In this document: piece after piece, positions 23,144 to 33,398 of the stretch | Position numbering within the stretch: the stretch's first letter is position 1 | How the letters are laid out: every line of letters starts with the position of its first letter | Assembly (NCBI RefSeq): GCF_001659605.2 | Contig: NC_035168.2 | Location: 10,615,928 to 10,679,927 of the forward strand | Length of the DNA: 64,000 nucleotides | Reading direction: 5' to 3' | Origin: Manihot esculenta | Lineage: Eukaryota; Streptophyta; Magnoliopsida; Malpighiales; Euphorbiaceae | Notes under the pieces: model-generated | What the model saw: the letters and a program-made list of their open reading frames with translations, nothing else | What the model was told of the DNA's origin: nothing | Databases searched by the model: none | Translations under genes and position numbers: made by a program

Positions 23144-24847
23144 ATGGAAGAGGATGATCTTTTGCAACATAATGGCCGTAGGAAGCGTAAAGATGGTGAA
23201 GGAGGTTTCTCTTTAGAAGAACAAGACGGTAGAAAGTTTGAGTCTGTTGGACAACCGTCTCCAATGGGTCCTTCGTTTAGGGATATGCTAGTCAATGGGA
23301 GTCCTAATAACGAGACTGTGATTGCTGACACAGTTGAAGTGAATGATGAGGAGTCGTATGAGCTTTCTGATGGGGAAGAGGATGAGGAGGATGAAAAGTG
23401 CCCTAATATTAAACTTACTAAAATTGAGAAATCTCGTTATTGTAAACCATGGAAGAACTCCTTGATTATCAAGCTGATTGGAAGATCAATAGGGTATGCC
23501 TATTTATCGCGAAGGGTGAAGGAACTCTGGAAACCTAAATCCCCTATTGACTTAATTGCTCTGGACAACGATTTTTTCCTTGCTCGATTTAATAGTAGGG
23601 AAGATTTTGATTTTGCACTGGAGGGTGGACCATGGATTATAGCTGATCATTATTTGTCAGTTCGCCAATGGTGCCCGGATTTTGATCCATTTAATGTTTC
23701 CTTGGAACGCTTGGCAGTTTGGGTTCGTTTTCCATGCCTTCCAATTGAATATTTTAATGAGGATTTTCTTATGCGATTGGGGAGGAAGATAGGAGATCCT
23801 ATCAGAGTGGATAATAACACTAGCCGAGTGACAAGAGGGCATTTTGCGAGATTATGTGTTGAAGTTGATGTTACGAAGCCTCTTTTGTCGAAATTCAAGC
23901 TGAACCGGAGAGTTCGACGTATTGAATATGAGGCGTTGCATATGGTTTGTTTTTCATATGGAATTTTTGGGCATATGAAGGATAATTGTCCTTCATTGCG
24001 GAAAGAGTTGCAGCCAGAGAATGTAGAGAATGTGTCTAATTCGGTTCATAGTAACCCTGCTCCTAAGGTGGCTCAGTTACCCGAGAATCAGGTGGTTAAT
24101 CCAGCTGTTTTAGATGATTTTGGTGATTGGATGCTGGTTAAGAAGGATAGAAGACGTAATCAACGTCCTCAGGAAAAATCTGTATTTAAATTTGGGTCAG
24201 GTGATCATGGTCCGAGGGAGTCAAACAAGGGTAAATCAACGATGAAGGCCAATAATAATCCCTTTAGTTCTCTAGTTATTCTCCAGGATTCTGAGACTCA
24301 TATAGAACATAATGCGACTCCACCAGTGGTACAAGATTTTCGTCCTGTCTTGGGCAAGAAAAAGCTACGGGATTCTAAAGGGAAGGGTCAAGTGGTTTCT
24401 ACTGTGACAAGAGAGGAGACTCCAAATATTGCTTTAGATTCCTATGTGAGATCTAATGGGCCTGCTGTGCAAAGTTCAGTTCTAAAAATTAGAGGGGTTT
24501 CGAGTGGATCAGGGGGATCTTCTAGAAAAGCTGCTGCACAAGATGACCATGTAGTTGTTCAAGGGAATAATAGAACGAATCAGTCAAAGACTTGGGTTGT
24601 TTCTAACCCAAAATTGGTGGGACTTGCAAATTTAGAAACAGAATTGGATAGGAATCAACATGATAATTTTAATGATCCTTCGTTTCCTCATCCAACCCGT
24701 CCCAATATCCCAACAGCTAATGGAGATGGTAATCAGGATATGAATCTTGACGATGATGCGATGATAATTGTTGCTCAGACTTCCTTGAATGAATTTCAGA
24801 ATAGTGGTTTAATTGGTAAGATGCCTTCTAATGAGGGGTCTTACTAG
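23144..24847 (+). CDS. LINE ORF1: DUF4283 and zinc-knuckle RNA-binding protein
   Basis: A 567-residue frame from the ATG at 23144 (MEEDDLLQHNG). An acidic N-terminus precedes a DUF4283 domain at roughly residues 95-250 (PWKNSLIIKLIGRS and GGPWIIADHYLSVRQW), then a CCHC-type knuckle, then a long disordered tail. DUF4283 with a knuckle is the usual ORF1 of plant L1-type LINEs; it coats LINE RNA in the ribonucleoprotein particle. The second Cys of the knuckle is replaced: the sequence reads CFSYGIFGH, with TAT at 23957-23959 where TGT is expected. ORF2 follows after 32 bases. A 19-base direct repeat (23120-23138 and 23156-23174) lies across its beginning. Confidence 0.85.
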   Translation: MEEDDLLQHNGRRKRKDGEGGFSLEEQDGRKFESVGQPSPMGPSFRDMLVNGSPNNETVIADTVEVNDEESYELSDGEEDEEDEKCPNIKLTKIEKSRYCKPWKNSLIIKLIGRSIGYAYLSRRVKELWKPKSPIDLIALDNDFFLARFNSREDFDFALEGGPWIIADHYLSVRQWCPDFDPFNVSLERLAVWVRFPCLPIEYFNEDFLMRLGRKIGDPIRVDNNTSRVTRGHFARLCVEVDVTKPLLSKFKLNRRVRRIEYEALHMVCFSYGIFGHMKDNCPSLRKELQPENVENVSNSVHSNPAPKVAQLPENQVVNPAVLDDFGDWMLVKKDRRRNQRPQEKSVFKFGSGDHGPRESNKGKSTMKANNNPFSSLVILQDSETHIEHNATPPVVQDFRPVLGKKKLRDSKGKGQVVSTVTREETPNIALDSYVRSNGPAVQSSVLKIRGVSSGSGGSSRKAAAQDDHVVVQGNNRTNQSKTWVVSNPKLVGLANLETELDRNQHDNFNDPSFPHPTRPNIPTANGDGNQDMNLDDDAMIIVAQTSLNEFQNSGLIGKMPSNEGSY

Positions 24848-24879
24848 ATTTTTCGTTCTATTATGGTTCAGTCATCCTC

Positions 24880-27860
24880 ATGGCTTTCTTTTCTCTCTTA
24901 TTTTTAATGATTATTGGAGTTTGGAATTGTCAGGGTGCTGCTTCTTCTAATTTTTTGAGAGCTTTTAAGGAATACAATCGTATCTATAAGCCTCAGATTT
25001 TTTGTTTGGTTGAGCCTCGAATTTCTGGCCATTCAGCTGATAATGTTTGTAAACAGCTAGGTTATGATAATTGGGTTCGTGTCGAGACTTTTGGTTTCAG
25101 TGGAGGTATCTGGATTTTATGGTCAAAAATATTTTTTAAGTTAACGCTTGTGTCGACAGATCCGCAATTTATTACATGCAATGTGTTACTTGATAATGGG
25201 GACTCGTGGTTAGTGAGTTTTGTGTATGCCAGCCCTGACATTAGTTTACGAAGACGTTTGTGGCATTCGGTTCTGGGTTTCAATGGAAGTGAGAAAAGTT
25301 GGTTATTGTTGGGAGATTTCAATTCTTTTACAAGCGAGAATGAACAAACCGGCTATGTTAATGTTCACAGTATTGGGGCTAGTGATTTTCGGCAATGGAT
25401 TTTTGATAACTCACTTATTGATTTGGGTTTTGAAGGTACCCCTTTTACTTGGAGTAAGGGTGGTATTAATTCTTCTTATAAAGCTGCTCGATTAGACCGT
25501 TGCTTGTGTACTGAGATTTGGCGCATGACATTTTCTAGAGCTACAGTTATTCATGCTCCAAAGTTGCATTCTGATCATTGTCCTATTTTTATGAATTGCT
25601 TTGGAGTTACAAATTCTTCTGTTCGTCGTTTTCATTTTCAAGCGGCTTGGACAGCTCACAAAGATTTTGTTGATGTTGTTTCCCGTGGTTGGAAGCAAAA
25701 TACTTCTTTATTTGATAATTTGAAATCAACCAAAGACTCATTAAGCCAATGGAACCGATCTGAGTTTGGGAATATTTTTCATAATAAGCAGAGGTTGATC
25801 CGTCGAATTGATGGTGTTCAAAAAAGCTTAGCTATCCGGCGAACGAGAGGTTTAGTGAAGCTGGAATTTAATCTGAGACGACAGCTTGAAGATGTTTTGA
25901 AGCAGGAAGAATTATACTGGTTTCAACAATCTAGGGAGGAATGGATTGTTTCTGGTGAGAGAAATACAAGGTTTTATCATCTTTCTACCGTGATTAAACG
26001 CAAGAAGCAACAAATTCTCAAGCTGAGAAATGGGAACAATGTGTGGATTGAAGATTCTAGTCAACTTAAAGAGCTTGCTAGCGGTTACTATCAGGAGCTG
26101 TATTCGAAAGATTTGGCGGTTGACTGCAGCCATTTTGTTAGACCTGATGGGCCTGCTCTTTCTTCTTCTCAACGGTTGCTTCTGGATTGTCCTTTTTCTC
26201 ATGATGAAGTATATGATGCTTTGCGCCTTATGTCTCCTTACAAGGCTCCAGGACCCGATGGTCTACAAGCAGTTTTCTTTCAGAAATCTTGGTCTGCGGT
26301 AGGTTCACAGGTTTCAGCGTTTATTATTGAGGTCTTGGGCGGGAGGGAGTTTCCAGAGGAAGTTAATGAAACGGTGCTAACTCTTATTCCTAAAATTGCT
26401 TGTCCAGAATTTATTTCTCAGTTCAGACCAATTAGCTTATGTAACGTGATTTATAAGCTTGTTACAAAAGTATTGATTAACAGATTGAAAGATGTTTTGA
26501 GCTCTCTCATTGGATTGGAACAAAGTAGCTTCGTTCCTGGCCGACAAATTATTGATAACATTGTGGTGTTTCAAGAAGTTTTGCACACTATGAGAACGTC
26601 TAAGCGATCAGGGGGTTTTATGGCGATTAAAATTGATCTTGAAAAGGCTTATGATAGACTAGATTGGGATTTTATTCAGTGGGTGCTGGGTTCTTACCAC
26701 TTTTCCGATGCTTGGATTTCTAATATTATGAATTGTGTTAGAACATCTTCTATGTCAGTGTTATGGAATGGTGAGAAGTTAGAATCTTTTAAACCGACTC
26801 GTGGTGTGCGACAAGGCGATCCAATGTCTTCATATCTTTTTGTTATGTGTATTGAACAACTTTCGAGAATGTTTAAACAGCTTGTTCGTCAAGGCAGATG
26901 GAAGCCGATTCCTATCTCGAGTAATGGTCCGATGATTTCTCATCTTATGTTCGCGGATGATATGGTTTTGTTCGCAGAAGCTTCTGTGGAACAGTTGGAT
27001 TTGATTTTATCATGTTTGGATGACTTTGCTAAGGTTTCCGGGCAGAAAGTGAATTTAGCTAAGTCTTCTCTTTATTTGTCGCCTTTTGTTGATAGTGATT
27101 TGGCGTCACTTTTGTCTTCAAGGTCAGGTATTCCTTTGACTACTGATTTAGAAAAATACTTGGGTGTGCCATCTATTCATGGGAGGATTTCAGTCTCGAC
27201 ATATAGTAGTATTTTGGATAAAATGAGAGGCAGACTTGATGGCTGGAAGGCGAGAGCTCTATCAAAAGCTGGACGATTAACGTTAGTTCAATCAGTTCTT
27301 AATGCTATTCCTATTTTTGTGATGCAGAGTGCTCTTTTACCGGTATCGCTTTGCAATGAAATAGAGAAAATATGCAGGAACTTTATTTGGCATGGGAAGG
27401 ATATGAAGCCAGCTGTACATCTGATTAATTGGGATACAATGTCCTTGCTGAAGCGGTTAGGTGGTCTTGGCATCAGAAATATGCGACAAATGAATCAGGC
27501 TCTATTAGGGAAGTTGTGTTGGCGAGCTTACAAGAATCCGCAAGCTTTGTGGGTTAGGTGCCTTTTCAATAAATATGAGTCGGGTTTTGTTCATTGGGAA
27601 GTCGCTAAGCGAGCTAATGGTTCAGTCAATTGGAAATCTTTTTGTTATGGTTTGGAGCTACTTCGAAAAGGGATAGTTGTAGATGTGAATAATGGGATGC
27701 ACACTAGATTTTGGCTGGATGATTGGCTTCCGGTTGGGCCTCTTTGGAATTTTGCACTTAAACCGTTGATTGAGTTGAATATGCAGGTTTGTGTTCGATA
27801 TTTCTGGGTTCCTAATGTAGGCTGGAATTGGGACATTTTAAATTCTCTTCTTCCTACTGA
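24880..27860 (+). CDS. LINE ORF2, N-terminal part: endonuclease and reverse transcriptase
   Basis: Starts at the ATG at 24880 and stays open to the inversion break. An apurinic-type endonuclease covers about residues 10-235 (WNCQG, then GDFNSF and SDHCPI). A reverse transcriptase covers about 440-800 (FRPISLCNVIYK, GLEQSSFVPGRQIIDN and the catalytic FADDMVLF near 26951). In the living element it nicks target DNA and copies LINE RNA. The last codons before the stop at 27879 (VLFNF) are read from the target duplication, not from the LINE, because the break removed the zf-RVT and RNase H part, which lies inverted at 21942-23119. Confidence 0.9.
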
Positions 27861-27877
27861 TGTGCTTTTTAATTTTT
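27861..27877. repeat. LINE target-site duplication, right copy
   Basis: Identical to 21885-21901. The first three bases (TGT) also match LINE sequence at the break, a possible priming microhomology. Confidence 0.9.
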
Positions 27878-28249
27878 AAATCGGCTCAAAATTTACATTA
27901 ATTTCAATCAAGCTCACTCTTATTTAAATATTTTCTTTTAAGACTAGATCATTTCATTTTCCATTTAAAATATTAAAAAAATAATTTTAAACATTCATTT
28001 TATCAGTAAAAATATTATTTTTATTTTTAAAATATGAACAAAATTTATAAAAACTATAAACTAAGAAAGCTTGGTACAATCTCATAAGTAGTAGCTTCCT
28101 ATTAATTTTTAAAATTTCAAACTAAGAATCACTAATTAAAAAAGCTTTGCCAGATCCCACCACTTTATTTCTTAAATACTTTTGCAGAGATTTCAATATC
28201 TAAAATCATCTAAAATCATTTTTCTCCTCTGCATTCTTCTACTCCTCCA
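27878..28249. other. AT-rich DNA between LINE and Copia remnant
   Basis: Right flank of the LINE insertion, with no gene seen. It probably belongs to the same unannotated AT-rich DNA as 21291-21884. Confidence 0.4.
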
Positions 28250-29609
28250 TTTCCTCTTTATTGAAGGAAAAATGAAACTAACACATAAATTCTTGTATAT
28301 AGATTCTAATCCATGTCTATATATATTTCTGTAAAACCATCATTTACATTACTAACTTCTAATATAATCACATACATTTAATACAAATTATATTAAGAAT
28401 TTTATGGTCTACATGTGTATCTTACTTGCAGAATCAAAATATTCCATATATTTATTTGATGAGAGTTTTCAAAGACCAAACGGTAAAGTTTTTTCTCTTT
28501 CTTTTGTGCACTATCTCAAGTGTTTTCAAGTAAATGAGTCATATATATTACAACATATATAAAAGGTTCAAAGGTTATATGAAAAAGATGTGACCCTCCA
28601 TGTTTGGCCTATAGACATGTCCCTTTGTAAGGACATATCTTTTAGTAGAATTAGGTTGACTCACATGGGTTCTAATTTTCAACATCTCTCACTCATGCAT
28701 GACGGTCCAAGTCTCATTTTAAATTCTATAAGTTTGATACTTTATAAACAAACTATGTGAGCAATGCATACTTTTAGAGCTCAGTTGCTATATACCTGTT
28801 AAGATAATATAATATCTTGATTGATGGAGTATAAAGTAGACATAATATGACATACTCTCAACCATTTATCATATTTATATCTCTTACAATACTCTCTTTA
28901 ATATTTTTGTGTTCATAATTATTTATTTATCTTATAGATAAACATAATTGACCAGTCAATGAATACAAATTAATGTGATAATACTTAATAATCTTCCTTG
29001 TCTCACAATTTTCTTAACTTTAATTTAACTTATTTTCTAGAAATGCCCCTTTAGATCGATCATTCATAATCCTTTAGTAATAGTTTAAGAAAATAAGAAT
29101 TAAATTATGTTTCAAGTAGCTGGTCGAAGTTATACGGGTATAGAGTGAAGATTACTTATAACCTTCAGTACTTCACATGATATTAAGTAGAGATTAAACT
29201 TGTATTGCCTTTTTTGGATACTTATTGCATACATGATATGAATCACATATTAAAGTGTTAACTTCTCTTTCAATAGAGCGTGTCTATATATTATTCAATA
29301 TAGTGCAGAAATAATTTAGACGCTAAATATCTAACTTTGAGTTCACATATCTAATTTATGTCACACGTAATAGAACTCATAAATGACATTAAGATATAGA
29401 GATCATTTAATTTAATCACATATGATTAAATTTATTTCCCAAAATCGCAGCACAAAGTACTTAGTATTCACTTCTTTCTTTGCAACTATCTCTTTTATAA
29501 AATTATATTTAATATGAATATGTGTTTTTTTATCCATAGTACTTGGATTTTTAAAATAAATAATTGAAGCTAGACTATCATAATAAATCATTAATAGTTC
29601 AACAACTCT
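28250..29609 (-). mobile_element. Copia-type element, left fragment (3' LTR and RNase H end)
   Basis: 28250-28700 matches 43420-43690 followed by 54200-54380, in the same orientation, so these are the two LTRs. The minus strand at 29440-29609 reads like a degenerate Copia RNase H (IYYDSLASI, then HIHIKYNFIKEI, then VNTKYF), which fixes the orientation. The element is interrupted at 29609 by the Tekay insertion and resumes at 41060. Confidence 0.65.
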
Positions 29610-29614
29610 ATTGT
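29610..29614. repeat. Target-site duplication of Tekay element 1, left
   Basis: ATTGT, matching 41055-41059. Confidence 0.9.
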
Positions 29615-29790
29615 TGTAATACCCGGCTAGACTCCGGTATCGGAATTCTTACCGTCCGGTGGAATTTCAGATGTCGGAGACCTCTAGAAGGGTAAAGCCA
29701 TGTTTTCATGAAATGTTTTAACGTTTTTGATGATTTTAAGTAAAGAGGAAATGAGTTTTTGAATAAAAACACCCTTGGAGGAAACTCAGG

Positions 29791-30760
29791 TTCGGCCGCC
29801 GAAACTCAAAGTTCGGTCGCCGAACATGCATGCATTTCGGGAGTGCTTTAGGCCCCCGAAGGCAAAAGTGAGGAAAGTCCAGGTTCGGCCGCCGAACCTC
29901 AAGTTCGGCCTCCGAACATGGCATGCATGCGGAGGCACTTTCGGCCCCCGAACGTGGCCTGGCCAGCCACTATAAAAGGGTCCCTTAGCCGAAAACGGGC
30001 GAGCTTTTTCCCCATTTTCGGCCAAGGTGAGTCCTTCCGCCATTCCTCACCATCCTTGAGTTCTTTCCTTCAAATATTTCAAGATTTTCACAAGTTTTTA
30101 CGTTGTTTTGAAGATTTTCGAGTTTAAAGCAAGTTTTGGAGCTTTGAGGTTCAAGAACTCAAAATCTCCCACCTCCGAGTTTAGGACGTCTCTCTCTCGA
30201 TCTTCAAGAGGTAAGAGCCGATCTTAAGCTCATTTTATGTTTAAAGTAAGTTTTATGCAAGATCTATAGGGTAGAATGCATGTTTAGCTCATAGTTAGGT
30301 TTTTGAGTTAATGTTATGTTTTGAGCATGTATGTTGGTTTTGAGTTGTTGTTGTGTGTTGTAGTTGGGGTTTAAGTTAGTTTGAAGCCCCTAGGAGCCAA
30401 TGTATGTATTTTTGCATGATTTTGGATGAGTTATATGCATGTTGGAAGATTTGGGAGGCAAATGTGCATAAAGGAGCCAAGTTTCTGCCCTTTGGCAGAA
30501 ACCAGGTTCGGCAGCCGAAGGAACTTTCGGCCGCCGAACATGGCTGGGAAGGCAGGCCTTTCGGCTGCCGAAGTTGCCCCCAAAAAGAGACTTTCGTCTC
30601 TGTCTGGCACTTTCGGCCGCCGAAGGTGCCGCCGAACATGCATGAGTTTCGCCTCTGTCTGGGAGTTTCGGCCGCCGAAGGTGCCGCCGAACCTGCCTGA
30701 CTTTCGGCTCTGGAGGGACTTTCGGCCGCCGAACCTGCCGCCGAAAGTGCCCTGTCCAGC
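29791..30760. repeat. Array of TTCGG-N3-CCGAA inverted repeats
   Basis: Copies at 29791, 29812, 29884, 29904, 30507, 30526, 30560 and several more to 30760 keep the arms TTCGG and CCGAA, while the central three bases vary (CCG, TCG, CCT, CAG, CTG, CCC). One cluster lies upstream of the TATA box and one in the transcribed leader. The same array occurs at 38918-39860, 49725-50585, 60316-61190 and, inverted, at 48540-48780. Confidence 0.85.
29971..29978 (+). promoter_or_regulatory. TATA box of the Tekay LTR promoter
   Basis: TATAAAAG within CCACTATAAAAGGG. The same box is at 39078-39085 in the 3' LTR and as TATATAAG at 49813-49820 in the plus-strand solo LTR. In the LTR of copy 2 it reads CTACAAAAG at about 60404, and the minus-strand solo LTR lacks this region. 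Confidence 0.7.
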
Positions 30761-31159
30761 CTTTCTTTGCATGTTTTGTATGGTTGTTTCATGATGTTTT
30801 AGGGGGTTTTTGGGGAGTAGTTTATAGTTATGTTCAGGTGTGTTTGGTCCCTCATTTGAGTCCACCTGTGTAGGTTCGGACCTGAGGAATCGAGGACCCC
30901 AGCAGTGAGTTCAGCTGCTTCTGAGTCAGTAGAGCTTCAGCAAAAGGTGAGTAGAATAAACCTTTATGTTTTTAAAGCAAATGAATTATACAGTTGAGCA
31001 TGTTCATGCATCATGAATGCCATGTGATGAATTAGGTTGTTTGTATTAGAATTCACGAATATGTTGCATTGCATTTATGATGTTGATGTGGATTGGTTAT
31101 TGAATGATCCTTTAGTCCTCATATGGTATGATGATGCTACGGCATGATATGGTATGGAA

Positions 31160-31302
31160 GTCCAGGTTGTACCCATTCTACGTCCCTGGCACTATGTAAG
31201 AGAAAGTCCAGGTTGTACCCATTCTACGTCCCTGGCACATTGGTATGTATGATATGTTATGTTAAGAGAAAGACCGGTTGTACCCATTCTACGTCCCGGC
31301 AC
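31160..31302 (+). repeat. Threefold tandem repeat in the LTR leader
   Basis: Units at 31160-31192, 31206-31238 and 31272-31302 share TTGTACCCATTCTACGTCCC. Arms CCAGG and CCTGG in the first two become CCGG and CCGG in the third. Equivalent units are at 40267-40410, 51003-51150 and, on the minus strand, 47986-48135. Confidence 0.85.
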
Positions 31303-31411
31303 TTTGGAATGTAGAGGACTATTGGTGACAATACCATCCGAGATGTGAATAGTTGTGATGTGTTGCATTACATGATGGCATGAGATTTAAATATTGTTTT
31401 CTATTATTCTG

Positions 31412-31419
31412 CTCACTGG
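31412..31419. repeat. hAT target-site duplication, left
   Basis: CTCACTGG, matching 32863-32870. The uninterrupted site is visible in the 3' LTR at about 40519. Confidence 0.95.
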
Positions 31420-32862
31420 TAGGGCTGAGCACTGTTCGGTTTGAACCGAATAAACCGACCGAACCGATTTAATTTAATAATTTGGTTCGGTTTTAAAATA
31501 AAATCGATTCGGTTCGGTTTTAATTTTAAAAAATTTCGGGTTGGTCGGTTCGGTTCGGTTTTGGAGTCAAAATAATTCGGTCGAACCGAACCGACCGATT
31601 TTAATTTTAAACGCAGCGTTTTATTATAGGTTATATCAATTCACTTCCTAATCCTATCCGTCGTAATTCTTCACGCGGCATACCTTTGTCTCTCTCAAAC
31701 CAAATCCCTAATCTCCATCATTCGCGTCTTCAATCCGTAGCCACAGCCACCCACCCCAGTCGCTACCCACCGGCCACCCACCCTGCCACCCTTCGCGTCT
31801 CTCTCTCACGGCCATCGCTCGCGTCTCTCTCTCTCATAGCCGTCGCTCTCTCGTTGAATCGTCATCTCGTTGAATCGTCATTCTCGCGACTCACACCGGC
31901 GGTCAGACAGATTTTGGTATTCTTTCTCGCGACTTCAAAACCGAACAACGCTTTTCCAGTTTCAATCCCTCTTTGTAATCGACATCCCCTATTCTAGATT
32001 ATCCAAGGCGTACAGGTATAAAATCGGTTTATTGGGTTTTGATTTTAAATGAAATTTTTTTGTCTCCTTTGGTTGTTCTGATGTAGGTGAGCATGTAATT
32101 GCTGCCTTTTTTAATGACAATTAGTCATCTCAAATTCTATTGTTGAAAATTGTTAAATTACATGTGTAGATACTGTGTTATGGAGATTCGTATCTATTTA
32201 CTCTTCCTGATTTTTGTTGATATGAGAATATTATATGTCAATGCCATTGGTTGCTGGTTTTTGCACTACCTGCTTTGATGCTCTCTAGTTCTGCTATTGT
32301 TTCTAGAACTTGGTTGGCAATGTCGATTTCTTTTTGGCTTTAGAAGTTTCTTGTAGATATCTGATTCTCAAACTCTTGTGCAATTGAGTGTCTAAGTTGG
32401 AATTACAGCAAATTGAGAGGGAAAAATACTATGAAAAGCCCTTGTCATTGAGTGTCATTGAGTCTCATAATTACAGCAAGTTGGAATTACAGCAATTGAG
32501 TGTCTAAGTTGGAATTACAGCAAATTGAGAGGGAAAAATACTATGAGTGTCTAAGTATGTCTAAGTTGGAATTACAGCAAATTGGAATTACAGCAAATTG
32601 GAATTACAGCAAATTCTAAACAAATATATTAGGTTTAAATCAATTTTTATTAGGCCCAAATTATTATATAATTCAATGAAATTAGAAAAAAAAGTTCAAA
32701 AATCGGTTTCGAACCGAACCGAACCGAACCGGTTCGGTTCGGTTCGGTTCGGTTTTCTATCTTATTTGGTTCGGTTCGGTTTACATTTTGAAACAATTCG
32801 GTTAATTCGGTTTTGGCCGGTTCGATTCGGTACCGAACCGAACCGACCAATGCACACCCCTA
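31420..32862. mobile_element. hAT-like non-autonomous element nested in the Tekay 5' LTR
   Basis: Its 1443 bases start TAGGGCTGAGCA and end TGCACACCCCTA, flanked by the 8-bp duplication CTCACTGG. Both end regions are packed with TTCGGTT and AACCGAA words. The middle (31620-32050) is a C/T-rich stretch resembling a 5' leader, with a possible short frame at 31686-31997 that has no recognisable domain. No transposase is encoded. Confidence 0.9.
32395..32612. repeat. Tandem repeat with unit TTGGAATTACAGCAAA
   Basis: Near the right side of the hAT-like element, GGAATTACAGCAAATT occurs repeatedly, three times without spacing at the end (32566-32612), and longer units including GAGAGGGAAAAATACTATGA are duplicated. 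Confidence 0.8.
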
Positions 32863-33398
32863 CTCACTGGGCTCTTGTAGCTCACCCCTTTTCCTAATCC
32901 CCCAGGATTGCAGGTACGGGCTAGACAGAGAAGTCAAGAAGAGTAAAGTCATATGTATGTAATAGTTAGAATGTGGACACGATAAATTGTAAGATGATGT
33001 AAAGTTAAATAGTTATGTTATGTATAGTGATATTGAGGATTAGAAGTTGTGCTTGACCCTATAGATGTTGTAATCCCTTTTTATTACATGATCCTAGATG
33101 TTTATTGATGACTATGTTTAGCCCACTCAACACATGTTATGCCACCCATTGGGGGCATTGATGAGATCCCACAGAGGGGTCAAGATATGATTATGTATAT
33201 GTTCAGTGCATGCACAGGTTGAGTTTGGCGTATGATAGAATGTATGAAAGAAAAGTTTTAAATTTTTATGTATATTGTTGATCATGTATGGGATTAAACA
33301 GGTAAACAGGATGTATGTTTGGCTTGCTACGGGTCCCGGCGACCTTAAGTCGACCTGGATCCTAGCGCCGGTAGCGGTCCGATTTTCGGGTCGTTACA

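Larger units (their letters stand above)
21902..27860 (-). mobile_element. L1-type LINE with a 4.7-kb 5' inversion (twin priming)
   Basis: The element's 3' end is on the left: a T run (21902-21920) is the complement of the poly(A) tail, followed on the minus strand by the end of ORF2 (zinc finger and RNase H). To the right of 23120 the rest of the element (ORF1 and the first 993 codons of ORF2) lies in the opposite orientation. A single 17-bp duplication bounds the whole block. The two pieces overlap by 22 bases of LINE sequence (23098-23119 and 27842-27863). This is the arrangement produced when reverse transcription is primed on both nicked target strands. Total length is about 5.96 kb with no other break visible. 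Confidence 0.9.
29615..33398 (+). repeat. 5' LTR of Tekay copy 1 (split by hAT)
   Basis: It contains a TATA box at 29971, arrays of TTCGG-N3-CCGAA before and after it, a splice-donor-like AGGTAAGAG at about 30210, a threefold tandem repeat at 31160-31302 and the hAT element at 31420-32862. It ends CGTTACA just before the primer-binding site. Confidence 0.9.

Noticed and set aside
21942..27879. Two different LINEs inserted head to head
   Set aside because: Only one target duplication encloses both, there is only one poly(A) tract, and the two parts of ORF2 complement each other with a 22-base overlap.
30376..30865. Overlapping frames on both strands in the Tekay LTRs (also 39483-39901, 48514-48915, 50271-50641, 60747-61241)
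   Set aside because: They are translations of the TTCGG-N3-CCGAA arrays, recur in every LTR copy in several frames and show no domain.
31155..31305. CRISPR-like array
   Set aside because: Three LTR repeats in a plant retrotransposon with spacers shared between copies.
32598..32897. Frame at the right end of the nested hAT
   Set aside because: Translation of the terminal AACCGAA/TTCGGTT repeats that runs across the element border into the LTR.
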